A stretch of 64,000 nt of DNA from Synaphobranchus kaupii (Eukaryota > Chordata > Actinopteri > Anguilliformes > Synaphobranchidae): the NCBI GenBank assembly GCA_029718625.1, contig CM056376.1, forward strand, positions 91,706,895 to 91,770,894. The letters are read 5' to 3'. Each line of letters starts with the position of its first letter. The first letter of the stretch is position 1. Shown here in pieces: positions 51,668 through 63,155 of this stretch. Both the position numbers and the translations under genes were made by a program. The notes beneath the pieces were generated by a model, which saw nothing but the letters and a program-made list of their open reading frames with translations, searched no databases and had not been told where the DNA came from.

Positions 51668-52463
51668 CAGATCCTTTCCAAAAAATTAGAATATCATGGA
51701 AAAGTTTTTTTTTCCATAATTCCATTCAAAAAGTGAAACTTTCATAGATTATAGATTCATTACAACACAAAGTGAAATATTTTCTAGCCTTTATTTGTTT
51801 CATTTTTCATAATTTTGGCTTACAGCTCCAGAAAACCCCCAAAACAGTATTTCAAGAAATTAGAATAGTGTGTCGAAAATCAGCATTTACTTCAGTTATT
51901 TCAGAGAATGAGTGGAGTGGCTTGACCCGAGGAATCCGACAATTGTAGCCCATGTCCCGGATACGTCTGTACGTGGTGGTTTTTGAAGCACTGACTCCAG
52001 CCTCAGTCCACTCCGTCTGCATCTCCGCCAAATTTTGGAATCGTCTTTGCTTGACAATCCGCTGAAGCCTACGGTCATCTCTTTTGTTTGTGCACCTTCT
52101 CCTGCCACATTTTTCCCTTCCACTAAACTTTCTATTGATATGCTTGGACACTGCACTCTGTGAACAGCCAGCCTCCTTAGCGATGACTTTTTGTGGCTTA
52201 CCCATCTTCTGGAGGGTGTCAATGATGGTCTTCTGGCCAATTGTCAAGTCTGCAGTCTTCCCCATACTGAACCAAACTGAGATAAACTTTGCAGGTGTTT
52301 TGAGTAAATTAGATGATAGTGTGACACTCAGTCTAAAACATTAATTCTGTGAAATAACTGAAGTAAATGCTGATTTTCGACACACTATTCTAATTTCTTG
52401 AAATACTGTTTTGGGGGTTTTCTGGAGCTGTAAGCCAAAATTATGAAAAATGATACAAATAAA
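51668..52463 (-). mobile_element. second Tc1-like element, internally deleted, cut by assembly gap
   Basis: Begins cagatcctttccaaaaaatt after TA, with a terminal repeat of about 235 bases (51668-51905). The inner half of the opposite repeat is visible at 52350-52463 before the N gap; the outer half lies in the gap. The centre keeps only the transposase N-terminus. Confidence 0.88.
51905..52265 (-). pseudogene. Tc1-like transposase N-terminal remnant
   Basis: MGKTADLTIGQKTIIDTLQK, then AGCSQSAVSKHI and CRIPRVKP, is the paired-like DNA-binding domain of another Tc1 family, different from the neighbouring element. After IPRVKPLHS the frame runs straight into the terminal repeat, so the catalytic domain (about 210 residues) has been deleted. 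The remaining protein could bind ends but not cut. Confidence 0.88.
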
Positions 52464-52963
52464 NNNNNNNNNNNNNNNNNNNNNNNNNNNNNNNNNNNNN
52501 NNNNNNNNNNNNNNNNNNNNNNNNNNNNNNNNNNNNNNNNNNNNNNNNNNNNNNNNNNNNNNNNNNNNNNNNNNNNNNNNNNNNNNNNNNNNNNNNNNNN
52601 NNNNNNNNNNNNNNNNNNNNNNNNNNNNNNNNNNNNNNNNNNNNNNNNNNNNNNNNNNNNNNNNNNNNNNNNNNNNNNNNNNNNNNNNNNNNNNNNNNNN
52701 NNNNNNNNNNNNNNNNNNNNNNNNNNNNNNNNNNNNNNNNNNNNNNNNNNNNNNNNNNNNNNNNNNNNNNNNNNNNNNNNNNNNNNNNNNNNNNNNNNNN
52801 NNNNNNNNNNNNNNNNNNNNNNNNNNNNNNNNNNNNNNNNNNNNNNNNNNNNNNNNNNNNNNNNNNNNNNNNNNNNNNNNNNNNNNNNNNNNNNNNNNNN
52901 NNNNNNNNNNNNNNNNNNNNNNNNNNNNNNNNNNNNNNNNNNNNNNNNNNNNNNNNNNNNNNN
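52464..52963. other. assembly gap (500 N)
   Basis: Exactly 500 N, a standard placeholder for a scaffold join, placed within the long inverted repeat of the Tc1 element. True size is unknown; open frames across it are meaningless. Confidence 0.99.
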
Positions 52964-52965
52964 GT

Positions 52966-53030
52966 ATCAATGCTTGTGGAACACAAGTTTACTTGTCATG
53001 CAAATAAAGGATATTTGAATTGAATTGAGA
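52966..53030 (+). repeat. LINE 3' tail
   Basis: acttgtcatgcaaataaagg followed by atttgaattgaattga is a non-LTR 3' tail, related to the minus-strand tail at 545-605. Confidence 0.5.
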
Positions 53031-53229
53031 GAGAGCACAGTGGGGAAACTGATGGAGAAATACAACAGAGGGAATAAAAGAAAGAAAAGGGAAAGGACAA
53101 ATTGGAAGGTGAACAGCAGACAGACACTGAGATAGAGAAAAAGATGTTGAATAATTGCCATACTAATTGGTTGTGTGTGTAGGCTCATGCCTGGCCAGCT
53201 CCAGTCCCTGTCACTCCCCACAACGTACA

Positions 53230-53640
53230 AAGACAGTCAGAGAGAGAGAGAGAGAGAGAGGAAGGTAAACGAGTGAGACAAGGACAGGAAGTGAAGGAGG
53301 AAGATGGAGTGTGCTGTGCTAGCAGAGTGGATATCACCTGTAGTGCTAACCTGCAGTGACAAGGGAGGGAGAGAGGGAGCAGGAGGGGGGAGAGGGACAG
53401 AGTGGAAGACAGAGAGAGAGGAAGATGGAGTGAGTTTGTGCTAGCAGAGCGGATATCACCTGTAGTGCTAACCTGCAGTTACAGGACACCTTCCTCACAC
53501 TAACTCACACAGACACAGCTGAGAGACACAGGGGAGGGAAAGAGAGAGAGGGAGAGGGAAAGGGGAAGAGGGAGGGAGAGAGAAGGAGAGTGAGAGAGAG
53601 AGGAAGGGAGAGAAGAGAGCAGGGGAAGAGAACATCAATG
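53230..53640. repeat. GA-rich region with a 121-bp tandem duplication
   Basis: Two copies of a block holding gaggaagatggagtg, ctagcagag and atatcacctgtagtgctaac start at about 53298 and 53419. They are embedded in GA-rich sequence that yields spurious Leu/Pro/Ser frames on the minus strand. Confidence 0.8.
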
Positions 53641-54755
53641 TGGTGAGGATGGTCCAGGATGAAAACTCGTTCCCGCTCAAGTCCCAATTCCTTTGGAGAC
53701 TCTTGTCTCTGCCATTAACACCTTTCTCTGATAGGTCCTACAGTAAACTCCCTGCTGTGTGGAGACGTGTGATTGGGGGGTTCATTACGCTGTGCAGTAG
53801 CTCCATTGGCTCGGATGTGGAAGGGGTTTCGGTCATGGAGGTTTTCCTTGGTTCCAGGACCTCTTGTTCAGACGTGAGTTTTCTCCTTGTGTGACCTGCT
53901 GACTGATTCTTCCTGGATGTGCTGTGATTGACAGGACCATTATTGCTCTTGCAATGCTCAATCGATCCTCCAACAAAGCAGTTTGTTTGCAATATGAAGC
54001 CCAGAGCAGAGAGAGGTCAAAAAATGAGAACAAAAAGAATTTAAGAGGTATAATAACGGTCGGGGGGTGGCTGGCCAAAAATAAAAGACAGTACTGTATA
54101 TTTGTTGAGGAATTGTTCACTGTTATATTTGTGCAGGAATAGCTGTTAGCTGTTTTTTGGTCTTATCTGTGCTGGTATTCCTGTGCCTGCAGCTGTGTAC
54201 TGAAGGACTCAAACAAAAACAAAAAAAAGACTCTTAAAAACTCGCTGTAGGCCCAAAAGACCAAGCGCCTCTCAACTGAAGGCCCAGCAGTGTGTGATGT
54301 CATCAAAGTGAGACACAAACACAGGCGAATGCACGCTGGGGGTGCGTCCCAATCAGGTCCCAATACTCAAAAAATGCATGCCCGAGAAACCGTATTTGTG
54401 TTTTAATCTAATGTTGCCGATTACATATTAATGTGAGCATATTAATTAACATATCAAAAGGCAAACCGCAATGTCAGGTACATTGTATACTGTACATGCA
54501 AACACTTGTACTTTAAATGTACAGGCTGTTTTGCATACTTCCGGGTAGGAGACGAGTGGAGGAAAGGAGGTGAGGAGTGAATAATATTGGGACGCACCCT
54601 CACTCTGGCTTAACCCTAACCCACCGCCGGAGGAGACGCAGAGCGGAGTCAGCCACTCTACCTTCAGCCTGATCCTCCTCCCAACTCTTTCAACTTCTAA
54701 TTTTAATGACTTTTTGGCATGACCATATATGGGCATAGTACTGCCAGAGCAACAC
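53641..54755. other. non-coding, no feature seen
   Basis: Nothing recognised. Confidence 0.45.
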
Positions 54756-55743
54756 TAGCCGCTTTTCCGCTGTTGGGCGAGACAGTGTGTGCCAGGGCCA
54801 AGTGGCTTTCCACTGGCACTTCCAGGGCCTCGTCGGGGTTTCGTCAGGGCTTAAGTCCAGGAATTTTGGCCGCCCGATTACCTTGGTCCTTGTAGGGCCA
54901 GCTGGGACTAGGGGCGCGGCCATGGTCAAGGGTGGGGTTATCACAAGCTTAGCTGGTTTTGGCTTTATATCAGACGACCCCCTGCAGCCATGTCTATTCC
55001 TGTGTATCCCAAATAATATTGAAAGCTAACTTAACGTTACTTTGCTACGTTTGGAGGAAATGGAAAACAATTGCCAGTACTGGTCTGCAGAAAAAACAAA
55101 AGCTCTTAACATCTGGGCTGAGGGAAATGTTCAGCGTCAGTTCGACGGAGTTTGTAGAAACGAGGATGTGGTGAAGTATATAGTCACTGAATTATCCAAA
55201 CTGGGTATTCAGCGCACTACCGCACAGGTTAGGGAGAAACTGAAGAAGTTGAAGCCTAGTTACAGAGCTACGAAAATCCACAATGGGAAAAATGGTGCCC
55301 ATCGGTAGAATAATTGTCCATGGTTCGAGCTTATGGATAGTGTGCTCGGACATCGCCCTGCTGAAAGTGGAGAGAACGTCCGGGACACGACAGTCTTGCC
55401 ACAGGAGACAGAACAAGGTGACTTAGTTTGCGATGTAGCTATGAGCTACCTAGTTAGCTAAATACAAGTAATGTTACAATATGATGTTAGTGCAAGCAAG
55501 TTAGTCTGATGAAATGAAGTTGTTAGTTTACGTTATGGGACGCATTGTCTAGCTAAGCAGACTTATATTGCTCTCATTATGTGGCACATTATGGGCGGGA
55601 TTTAGCGCAACGCCATGGTGCTATAGACCCGGTGGTGGGGAAGCAGAGATTTCTAGCTCGGGGCTTTAGGCTCAAGGCTAAAGGCCCTACCTGGCCACTA
55701 GGTAGCACTGGCACGCACTCACCCAACAGTGGAAAAGCGGCTA
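54756..55743 (+). mobile_element. PIF/Harbinger-like element, copy 2, with Myb-like ORF
   Basis: Inverted ends tagccgcttttccgctgttg and, from the minus strand, tagccgcttttccactgttg. It shares its left 300 and right 400 bases with 21063-21831. It carries a Myb/SANT-like frame but no DDE nuclease, so it depends on a partner. Both copies are flanked by TA; a 3-bp TTA/TAA duplication was not seen, so the superfamily is inferred. Confidence 0.75.
55060..55308 (+). CDS. Myb/SANT-like DNA-binding protein fragment of a transposon
   Basis: 83 codons from ATG at 55060. MENNCQYWSAEKTKALNIWA, then FDGVCRNEDVVKYIVTELSK and TTAQVREKLKKLKPSYR form the three-helix Myb/SANT (trihelix-like) domain found in the accessory ORF of PIF/Harbinger transposons and in related domesticated genes. 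The frame ends at a TAG at 55306. In relatives I recall, similar sequence continues; downstream bases (LDSVLGHRPA-like, read in another frame near 55330) suggest a frameshift or stop, so this is probably a decayed gene. In a transposon of this type it would help bind the ends and import the nuclease. Confidence 0.7.
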   Translation: MENNCQYWSAEKTKALNIWAEGNVQRQFDGVCRNEDVVKYIVTELSKLGIQRTTAQVREKLKKLKPSYRATKIHNGKNGAHR

Positions 55744-55840
55744 ATAATATCACCTACAAGATAATCACATTGTTTCTTTCTTGCTATTCTTTCTCTCCCT
55801 CTGTCTTACTCAGCTATTTCTTTCCCCTTTCTGTCCCGAA

Positions 55841-57120
55841 CTCTCATCCCTCTCTAAAACCAGTTAACTCTCACTCCTTCTCCCTCCCCCTCTCTAAAAC
55901 CAGTTAACTCTCACTCCTTCTCCCTCCCCCTCTCTAAAACCAGTTAACTCTCACTCCTTCTCCCTCCCCCTCTCTAAAACCAGTTAACTCTCACTCCTTC
56001 TCCCTCCCCCTCTCTAAAACCAGTTAACTCTCTTTCTCTCACTCCTTCTCTCTCCCCCTCTCAAAAACCAGTTAACTATCACTCCTTCTCCCCCCCCCTC
56101 TCTAAAACCAGTTAACTCTCACTCCTTCTCCCTCCCCCTCTCAAAAACCAGTTAACTCTCTTTCTCTCACTCCTTCTCTCTCCCCCTCTCAAAAACCAGT
56201 TAACTATCACTCCTTCTCCCCCCCCTCTCTAAAACCAGTTAACTCTCACTCCTTCTCCCTCCCCCTCTCTAAAACCAGTTAACTATCACTCCTTCTCCCT
56301 CCCCCTCTCTAAAACCAGTTAACTCTCACTCCTTCTCCCTCCCCCTCTCAAAAACCAGTTAACTCTCACTCCTTCTCCCTCCCCCTCTCTAAAACCAGTG
56401 AACTATCACTCCTTCTCCCTCCCCCTCTCTAAAACCAGTTAACTATCACTCCTTCTCCCTCCCCCTCTCTAAAACCAGTTAACTCTCACTCCTTCTCCCT
56501 CCCCCTCTCAAAAACCAGTTAACTCTCACTCCTTCTCCCTCCCCCTCTCTAAAACCAGTTAACTATCACTCCTTCTCCCTCCCCCTCTCTAAAACCAGTT
56601 AACTCTCACTCCTTCCCCCCCCCCTCTCAAAAACCAGTTAACTCTCACTCCTTCTCCCTCCCCCTCTCTAAAACCAGTTAACTCTCACTCCTTCTCCCTC
56701 CCCCTCTCTAAAACCAGTTAACTCTCACTCCTTCTCCCTCCCCCTCTCAAAAACCAGTTAACTCTCACTCCTTCTCCCTCCCCCTCTCAAAAACCAGTTA
56801 ACTCTCACTCCTTCTCCCTCCCCCTCTCAAAAACCAGTTAACTCTCACTCCTTCTCCCTCCCCCTCTCAAAAAACAGTTAACTCTCACTCCTTCTCCCTC
56901 CCCCTCTCTAAAACCAGTTAACTCTCACTCCTTCTCCCTCCCCCTCTCAAAAACCAGTTAACTCTCAGTCCTTCTCCCTCCCCCTCTCTAAAACCAGTTA
57001 ACTCTCTTTCTCTCACTCCTCCTTCCCCCTCTCATCCCTCTCTAAAACCAGTTAACTCTCTCACTCCTTTTCTCTCCCCCTCATCCCCCTCTCTAAAACC
57101 AGTTAACTCTCTTTCTCTCC
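55841..57120 (+). repeat. 38-bp VNTR (about 33 copies)
   Basis: Units contain ctctaaaaccagttaactct and cactccttctccctcccc. Variants include taactatc and higher-order insertions of ctttctctcactccttctct. The plus strand is strongly pyrimidine-rich outside the ccagttaac core. Confidence 0.95.
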
Positions 57121-57689
57121 CTCCCTGTGGCGGCGGCTTCTTCCCTTTTCTCACTCCTTCTCATCCCTCCCCATCTTTCCGCTTCTTCCCTCTCCCTCCC
57201 TCTCATTCCTCCTATCTCCCCTTTTCTGTCTCTCCCTCCCTCCCTATCTCATCCCTCTCCCTTCTTCTCTCCCTCCTCCCTGTGGTGTTAATGTAGGAGT
57301 GATTGAGGAGCCCTATATCTCTGCGGCGACAGCGCTCATCTCCTGCAGTGATGAACAGCCCCTCAGTGTGTCCCTGCCGCCCCATTATACACTGATTAAT
57401 CGCCCCTGTTTCAGTCAATAATTCATCTGTTAAAAAACACATCCTGCGCTCAGAGCAGGGAGAGAGAGAAGGGGGGAGGGAGAAAGAGAGAGAGGGAGGG
57501 AGAGAGAAAGAGAGAGAGGGAGGGAGAGAGAGAGAAAATGGCGCAAAATGGCCACCTGAACATACCCCTTTGAACATAATTTTTTTTTGTTTTTTTTTGT
57601 AATCCTGGCTGTAATTCCTCATTGTGCCTGAATGAGAGGATTTCAGTGGCATTCACAGGTCCAGATGCAGTATTTTAATTCCTCACTGT

Positions 57690-57693
<4 letters not shown>
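57121..57693. other. pyrimidine-rich then GA-rich low complexity
   Basis: Continues as ct-rich sequence to about 57285. A ga-rich tract at about 57460-57537 makes the Leu/Ser/Pro-rich spurious frames on the minus strand. Confidence 0.7.

Positions 57694-57721
<28 letters not shown>
57694..57721 (+). repeat. poly-G run (28 G)
   Basis: An uninterrupted run of 28 G, the same length as the run at 17252-17279. Confidence 0.9.
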
Positions 57722-60285
57722 TTTGGCGGGGCCAGGTCAGGCTTCCCCGCGCCCTCCTCAGCCCTGACCGCGATTTACGCCGGCCGCTGTGTGAGAGCAC
57801 ACGGCTCTCACATGCCTTTAGCAGCCCGAGCACACGTAATGAGAAGAGACAGAACGTTAACTGCCCTGCCTTCAAGCCCAATTAAATGAGCGTGCAGAAG
57901 AACAAGTGTTTGATACAGGGCTCTTTAATCTTCCCTGTGGCCAGGAGCTCGTCTTTCCCAGCACTGCACAGGGCAGGAGCCTTTTAACACGAAAACTGAG
58001 ACTGCAGCCCCGTGCTGCTGCCACCTCAAGAACAGCAGTCATGTGACAGCGTGAGGCGTTTGTTCGATTGGCACATACACCATCGCTGTATGCTGTTGTT
58101 TGAGGGAAGGTGGAGTTCATTGTGCTTGCTTCACAGTGACTTCTTGCATTTGTGTTTGTGTGTGTGTGCGTGTGTCATAGGAACTTGTTCCTAATAACAA
58201 TAATACTAAACATAATGTTTTGAAGAATAACTGTAATTTACACAAATACAGCCTCAGGTGGCATACAAACAAAGGAGTTACTTGTAGTGCATTTTCTTGC
58301 TATAGACCACAAGTACCAGAATGCACCCATACCAGCCACTTTAAAACCAGCAGGTCATCAGAAACTTCTATAAACATGTAAAATATATTTTATCGCACAT
58401 AAAAAACTGCTTGGGCCAAAATCAAAAACATGCTCAACAATATTAAGAACAAGCCCAGAAAGTGAACTATGCCTTTAACGGAGTTCACTGAGTGTGTACA
58501 CACAGCTAGAGGACTGTGGGATTGATTGTGACATAATTTCTTCTGATAATCCCTCTCTTCATGCACTGCATGCTGGGTAACATATATCAGCATTAAAGGA
58601 TTTTCAGAGACATATCAGTTGCAATAAATAACAGATAAAGACAGCATTCTTTACTAGGGTCTGTGAATATCTCACTCATGCTCAACTGCACAAGAGCAAT
58701 CTGATACTGTACATATAAGAGGCCAGAAGGCCTTCAGGTGAGGACCAGGGATTCAGCATGTCACTGTCAGTTACCTGTGCTGCCGCACACATGGGGTACT
58801 GTACACCCTTATAAACATCTGTTATATAAAGCAAGGTTACTTTCCAAATCCCCAATCAGACTTTAATTTAGCGTGAGGGCCTCTTCCAGGAAATGACTAT
58901 GCTCTCTCAGAAGACACTGGCATGAGAACTTGGAGGTAAAAGGTTAAATTTGTGTGTATTTACAGTTATGCACAGATCCTTCACGTACGCACGCATGCAC
59001 ACGCAGAGACACACATACACACGTGAGAAAATGCAGAAAGACAGCCATGAATCACATATGCAAACACAGTGACAGAAATATGTGCACCTAGACACATCAA
59101 AGGTATGTGGATCAGCTATCATGGGGCCAAATATGCAGAAATGTAGTTTCACACATGGCAGAGCTGCTATACACGGAGGTTCAAAGGAACACACGTTTAC
59201 GCACGCACGCACGCACACACACACGCACTCTCTCTCTCATACATGTTCTCTCTCCCTCTATCTCTCACGCTGTCTCCCTCTCTCTGCCCCCCTCTCCTTC
59301 TCTGTCCTCCTGTCCTTCTCTCTCCCTTCCTCCCTCTCTCTCTCTCCGTGCTGTGACTGTGTGTACGAGCGGAGCCGTCACCACACACATCAGTTCTTAG
59401 CCCATGGCCTGAGGAAACATGGGCCAATTATGGTAATAAATAATAAGAGCAGTGGATACATGACAGGCTGAGTGATGGAAGCTCTCCTCCCTCATTTACA
59501 TTAGTGTGTGCGGCACTCATCAGCCACTCTAATGTAATGCTAAGCAAATGCGCCTTTTTCAATATTGCGCAATTTACTGCAAGTCAACTGGCAGCGAGCT
59601 GCAGTCTATAAATCATGTTAAAACACAGGCCGGGAATGACAGCTAAATCAACATGAAGTAATTGCTTCATAAATGCGCAGAAAACGAGCCAGCTGGACAC
59701 AGGGAAGGAGGGAGGAAAGAAGAGGAGAGGAGAGAATGAGCAGAGGAGAGATGGGTAAAGGGGGGGGGGGGGGTTTAAGACCTCTGTGTGTGTGCACAGC
59801 TCTAGAAGCAGGTGTGTGTGTGTGTGTGTGTGTGCACAGCTCTAGAAGCAGTCCCTGTTTGAAGGTGTTCTTTCATGGCTGTGTGTTTTCACTCAGCTTA
59901 GTTCAGCTCCTCACCACACAGGCATCCATCACTGGAGTCTCACTGAAGGCTCTCTGTTCACAAGCACCAACCGCAACAGTGAGTCCAGCCATGGCATCTG
60001 CACTGAAGTGAGTATTTTAATATCGCTGATTCCTCTACAGTAAAAAGGGCTGTAAGCTCTTCTCCTCATAGGACACCTGACCGGCAGAACCTGCTGTACT
60101 CACCAGTGATGAACACACACACACACACACACTTCCACTGCCATCCTTTTCTGTTATCTTTCCTAATGGTCTCAAACACTGAAGAGATGGCGAGATGTAG
60201 TTCCCCTGAGTAAACACTAGAGGGGGCTACTGATGTGATGGGTGGATTCACTGTGTTTTACTGGGGCTTGTGTGTTGCTGGAGGG
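57722..60285. other. non-coding with microsatellites
   Basis: CA/CG tracts at about 58985-59025 and 59197-59225, a pyrimidine-rich stretch at 59226-59350, a 14-G run at 59760-59773 and GT runs at 59813-59833. The phrase cacagctctagaagcag occurs twice (59797 and 59835). No gene supported. Confidence 0.5.
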
Positions 60286-60465
60286 CAGAGGTGGAAAGTC
60301 CAGGTTCAGAAAGTAAAAGTCCTGCCCAGTATTTTGTAACAATCACCTGGATTTGCTATGCATCATGAGGTAGAACTAATTAGTGAAATCAGCTGGCTGA
60401 GTTCATGGGTGGAAGAAACACATGGCAGGACTTTTACTTTCCGACCCCTGAAATTTCCACCTCTG
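60286..60465. mobile_element. small hAT-like palindromic MITE
   Basis: Starts cagaggtggaaa and ends tttccacctctg. Inner matches cagaaagtaaaagtcctgcc and its inverse extend the arms to about 48 bases. The flanks ctggaggg and gttgaggg agree at six of eight positions, a possible eroded target duplication. Confidence 0.7.
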
Positions 60466-60946
60466 GTTGAGGGGTTGCACCTGAGGAGCTCCACCTGAGA
60501 ACAGCGCCAGGAGAGAGGAGATTACAGTCAGCTGGACTGCAGGTGTGCAGCTCCGCCCATTTCCTGCCTGCATCCAAGACAGGAAGTGAGTGCGTGACTC
60601 TGTCTATGAGTGGTGAGTGCTTTGGAATGACTGGGCGAGGTGTGTGTGTTTTTGAATGGGCTTGAAAGCGAATGTGCGTGTGATTGAGTATGGATGTAAG
60701 TATGTGAGGGTGTGTGTGTACGTGCATGCGTGCATATGTGGGTGTGTGACAAATGTGTGAGTTTTTGGTTGTACAAGAGAGCAAGTCTGTGTGTGTGGGA
60801 GGGGAGATGTATTCATGCGTTTAATTCCAGATGGTGTGTGTGTGTGTGTGTAGGAGATGTCTCCTGCCCTGACCCTGTGGTCATTAATCTCTCAGTCTGT
60901 CAGCGTAATGGACGATGATGGACAGGGTGCTACTTGCTTCTGCTGA

Positions 60947-60947
<1 letters not shown>

Positions 60948-61016
<69 letters not shown>

Positions 61017-61114
61017 ACAAACACAGACTGCCACTCACAAAACACAAACACACACACACACGAGCACACACAGACACACACGCGCACACACACACACACT
61101 CACAGACTGCCACT

Positions 61115-61155
<41 letters not shown>

Positions 61156-61170
61156 AAACAGACTGCCACG
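60948..61170 (+). repeat. (CA)n microsatellite array
   Basis: A pure CA run of about 60 bases, then repeated blocks containing cacagactgccactc between CA tracts. Confidence 0.95.
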
Positions 61171-61254
61171 CACACACACAAACTCTTTCATCCTCAATCA
61201 CACTCTCGCTCTTCACACACTTGCTCTCATGTACTCAAAAACTAACACATTCAT

Positions 61255-61257
<3 letters not shown>

Positions 61258-61316
<59 letters not shown>
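61258..61316 (+). repeat. (CA)n microsatellite
   Basis: A pure CA run of nearly 60 bases. Confidence 0.95.
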
Positions 61317-61319
<3 letters not shown>

Positions 61320-61734
61320 CATATGTAATGAAACACACACTTTTTCCAGCTTCCAGCTCTCGCAGTGCCAGTCACACACAGCTCCTAATTTTGAATAAAT
61401 ATTAAACATGGCAGGCAATCCTTGTGTGTGTGTGTGTGTGTGATGAGCATGAGACTGAAGGAAATTGATTCTTTGGGGTTTATGCAGGGTTTAACACAGA
61501 GAAACATGATGATTATTCCAGTATTTCTGAGTGCTTTTACATTGTCTTGATATATGGGATTAGCCTTGGTCAACCTCTGCTTTCACTGGGGCCAAATCAG
61601 CCTTGAGCAGGAAAAATACTGTAATGCCAGGACCCAAATTCTTCTTACAACCATTTCTAATCCCTGCAGACTTAACTTAACTCACTGTCTGTAAGGCATA
61701 TGCTGAAGTTCAGTGCTTTGGAACTGGCTGCACA

Positions 61735-61805
61735 AAGCCAATCACAACACATGCACCGTCAGAGCCAATAACAACGCATGCACCGTCAGAGCCAATCCCA
61801 ATGCA
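61735..61805 (+). repeat. 27-bp short tandem repeat
   Basis: Two and a half copies of a unit with aacgcatgcaccgtcagagc and caata. A 37-base near-identical piece recurs at 63091-63128 inside the retrotransposon. Confidence 0.8.
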
Positions 61806-61904
61806 TGCTGCATCAGCCCTCCAGAACAAAGAGCCCTTTCCTCTCTGGCGTATGTGTACTTCCTGTCCGGACTCTGGTTATGTTACAGTAATAAAAGCGC
61901 TGTT

Positions 61905-61948
61905 CACTCTCACACACATATAAATACACACACAGCCAAAACAATAAT

Positions 61949-61982
<34 letters not shown>

Positions 61983-62048
61983 TCAAACTCAAAACACTTG
62001 TTCATTCACACACACACACGCACGCACGCACGCACACACACACACACC
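61905..62048 (+). repeat. (CA)n/(GCAC)n microsatellites
   Basis: CA tracts at about 61963-61982 and 62008-62047, the latter with gcac units. Confidence 0.9.
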
Positions 62049-62136
62049 TTCACTCATCCACAGGCACATAGTTATGTGTAACCCAATAAGAAGCCAGAAT
62101 TACATGGTATTGTACAGACACAGTGTAAGGGGGGAG

Positions 62137-62836
62137 TGTAAGGTTCGGAGAACCAGGTGCGACAACCAAGGAATATAAAAGTGTATATAGAAATATACAC
62201 CACTAAAGCGGACAGATCCGCACCAGGGAAGGAATAAACGAAAGAAAATGGGAATAAAAACCTCCCAGCATAAGCCAAATCAAAACAGCCCCAAAAGAGG
62301 GCAAACTCGAAAATAGCGAGTAATAAACAACAAAAGAACCTCATGCTCTCAAACAAAGAGCATCAAGAGGAGGTCAGAAAAAAACAAAAGAAAACCCGTA
62401 TAAATGGGCGAGAGAACGAAAATGAAAATAGAACCCGTTACCTTAAGCTCTAGGTGCGAATGAGCTGAACAAAAAGGTAATAGGTGGAGAGTTTAAAGGA
62501 TAGAGAGCAAGACAGGATAGAAAAGACTAAACCAATCTATATCCTAACTCTAACCGGACTTGCTATGTTTCTTATTTGAAACAACTAGAAACGTAGTGAC
62601 CGAATTCCTATACCTTACCGACTTCGATGTCAAATAGCAAAGACAATATCGAAGCACCGGAAGGCAGAAGCCCTGGGCTATTTATAACCAGCAGGAAACC
62701 CAAAACAGATAAGAGGGATAATAGCCAGGCGAGATCAAAACACCGGAACGGAGGACGGAAAATCCGATAGAGCGCCCCGACGATGCTAAAAAAGAGAACC
62801 ACCACAGAAACAACGAGGCTGCCAAAAACCATGACA
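62137..62836 (-). repeat. 3' LTR of the Ty3/gypsy element
   Basis: On the minus strand it opens TGTCATGG at 62836 and ends CCTTACA at 62137 (about 700 bp), the usual TG...CA termini. The other LTR is outside the window, so length and target duplication cannot be checked. Confidence 0.75.
62679..62686 (-). promoter_or_regulatory. LTR TATA box
   Basis: TATAAATA on the minus strand, about 150 bases into the LTR, the position expected for a U3 promoter. Confidence 0.55.
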
Positions 62837-62852
62837 GGACCCCCCTTCTAAG
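62837..62852 (-). promoter_or_regulatory. polypurine tract
   Basis: AGAAGGGGGGTCC directly before the LTR start on the minus strand, the plus-strand primer site of Ty3/gypsy elements. Confidence 0.75.
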
Positions 62853-63048
62853 GGACGACCCCAGGCGATCCCTCAGCCTTGCTTATACGGAAGGCCCTAA
62901 TAAGTGTTGGGTCCAAGATGTTCCTAGAGGGGACCCAGCAGCGCTCCTCAGGACCATAGCCCTCCCAGTCTACTAAAAACTGGTACCCTCTGCCCACACG
63001 CCTCTCAGCCAAAATGCGCCGAACGGTATACACCGGACCTCCCTCCAA
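62848..63048 (-). pseudogene. chromodomain of the Ty3/gypsy polyprotein
   Basis: [31 protein letters not shown] and [11 protein letters not shown] form a canonical chromodomain with the aromatic residues that hold methyl-lysine (Y, W, and a third aromatic). In such elements it targets integration to marked chromatin. It ends a few bases before the polypurine tract. Confidence 0.88.
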
Positions 63049-63092
63049 GAACCGGGGGGAGGCGGCGGCTTGTCAGCCGGGGCGAGACGTGG

Positions 63093-63155
63093 AGCCAATA
63101 ACAACGCATGCACCATCAGAGCCAATCACACATGGACTACAATCTGGAGACGTGG
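63093..63155. repeat. 63-bp insertion flanked by a 9-bp repeat
   Basis: gagacgtgg occurs at 63084-63092 and 63147-63155. Between them lies the 37-base segment also present at 61762-61798. The insertion interrupts pol sequence upstream of the chromodomain. Confidence 0.65.

Larger units (their letters stand above)
60466..61734. other. non-coding, dominated by GT/CA repeats
   Basis: Imperfect GT units at about 60630-60760. The rest are the CA arrays listed separately, then AT-rich sequence. Confidence 0.6.

Noticed and set aside
52341..53018. Long open frames spanning the N block
   Set aside because: They consist of unknown bases in an assembly gap.
55841..57120. CRISPR-like array of regular repeats
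   Set aside because: Units are contiguous with no unique spacers, and the DNA is vertebrate.
62072..62832. Hydrophobic minus-strand frames that could be taken for an envelope gene
   Set aside because: They lie within or across the LTR, lack a continuous frame, and follow the polypurine tract.
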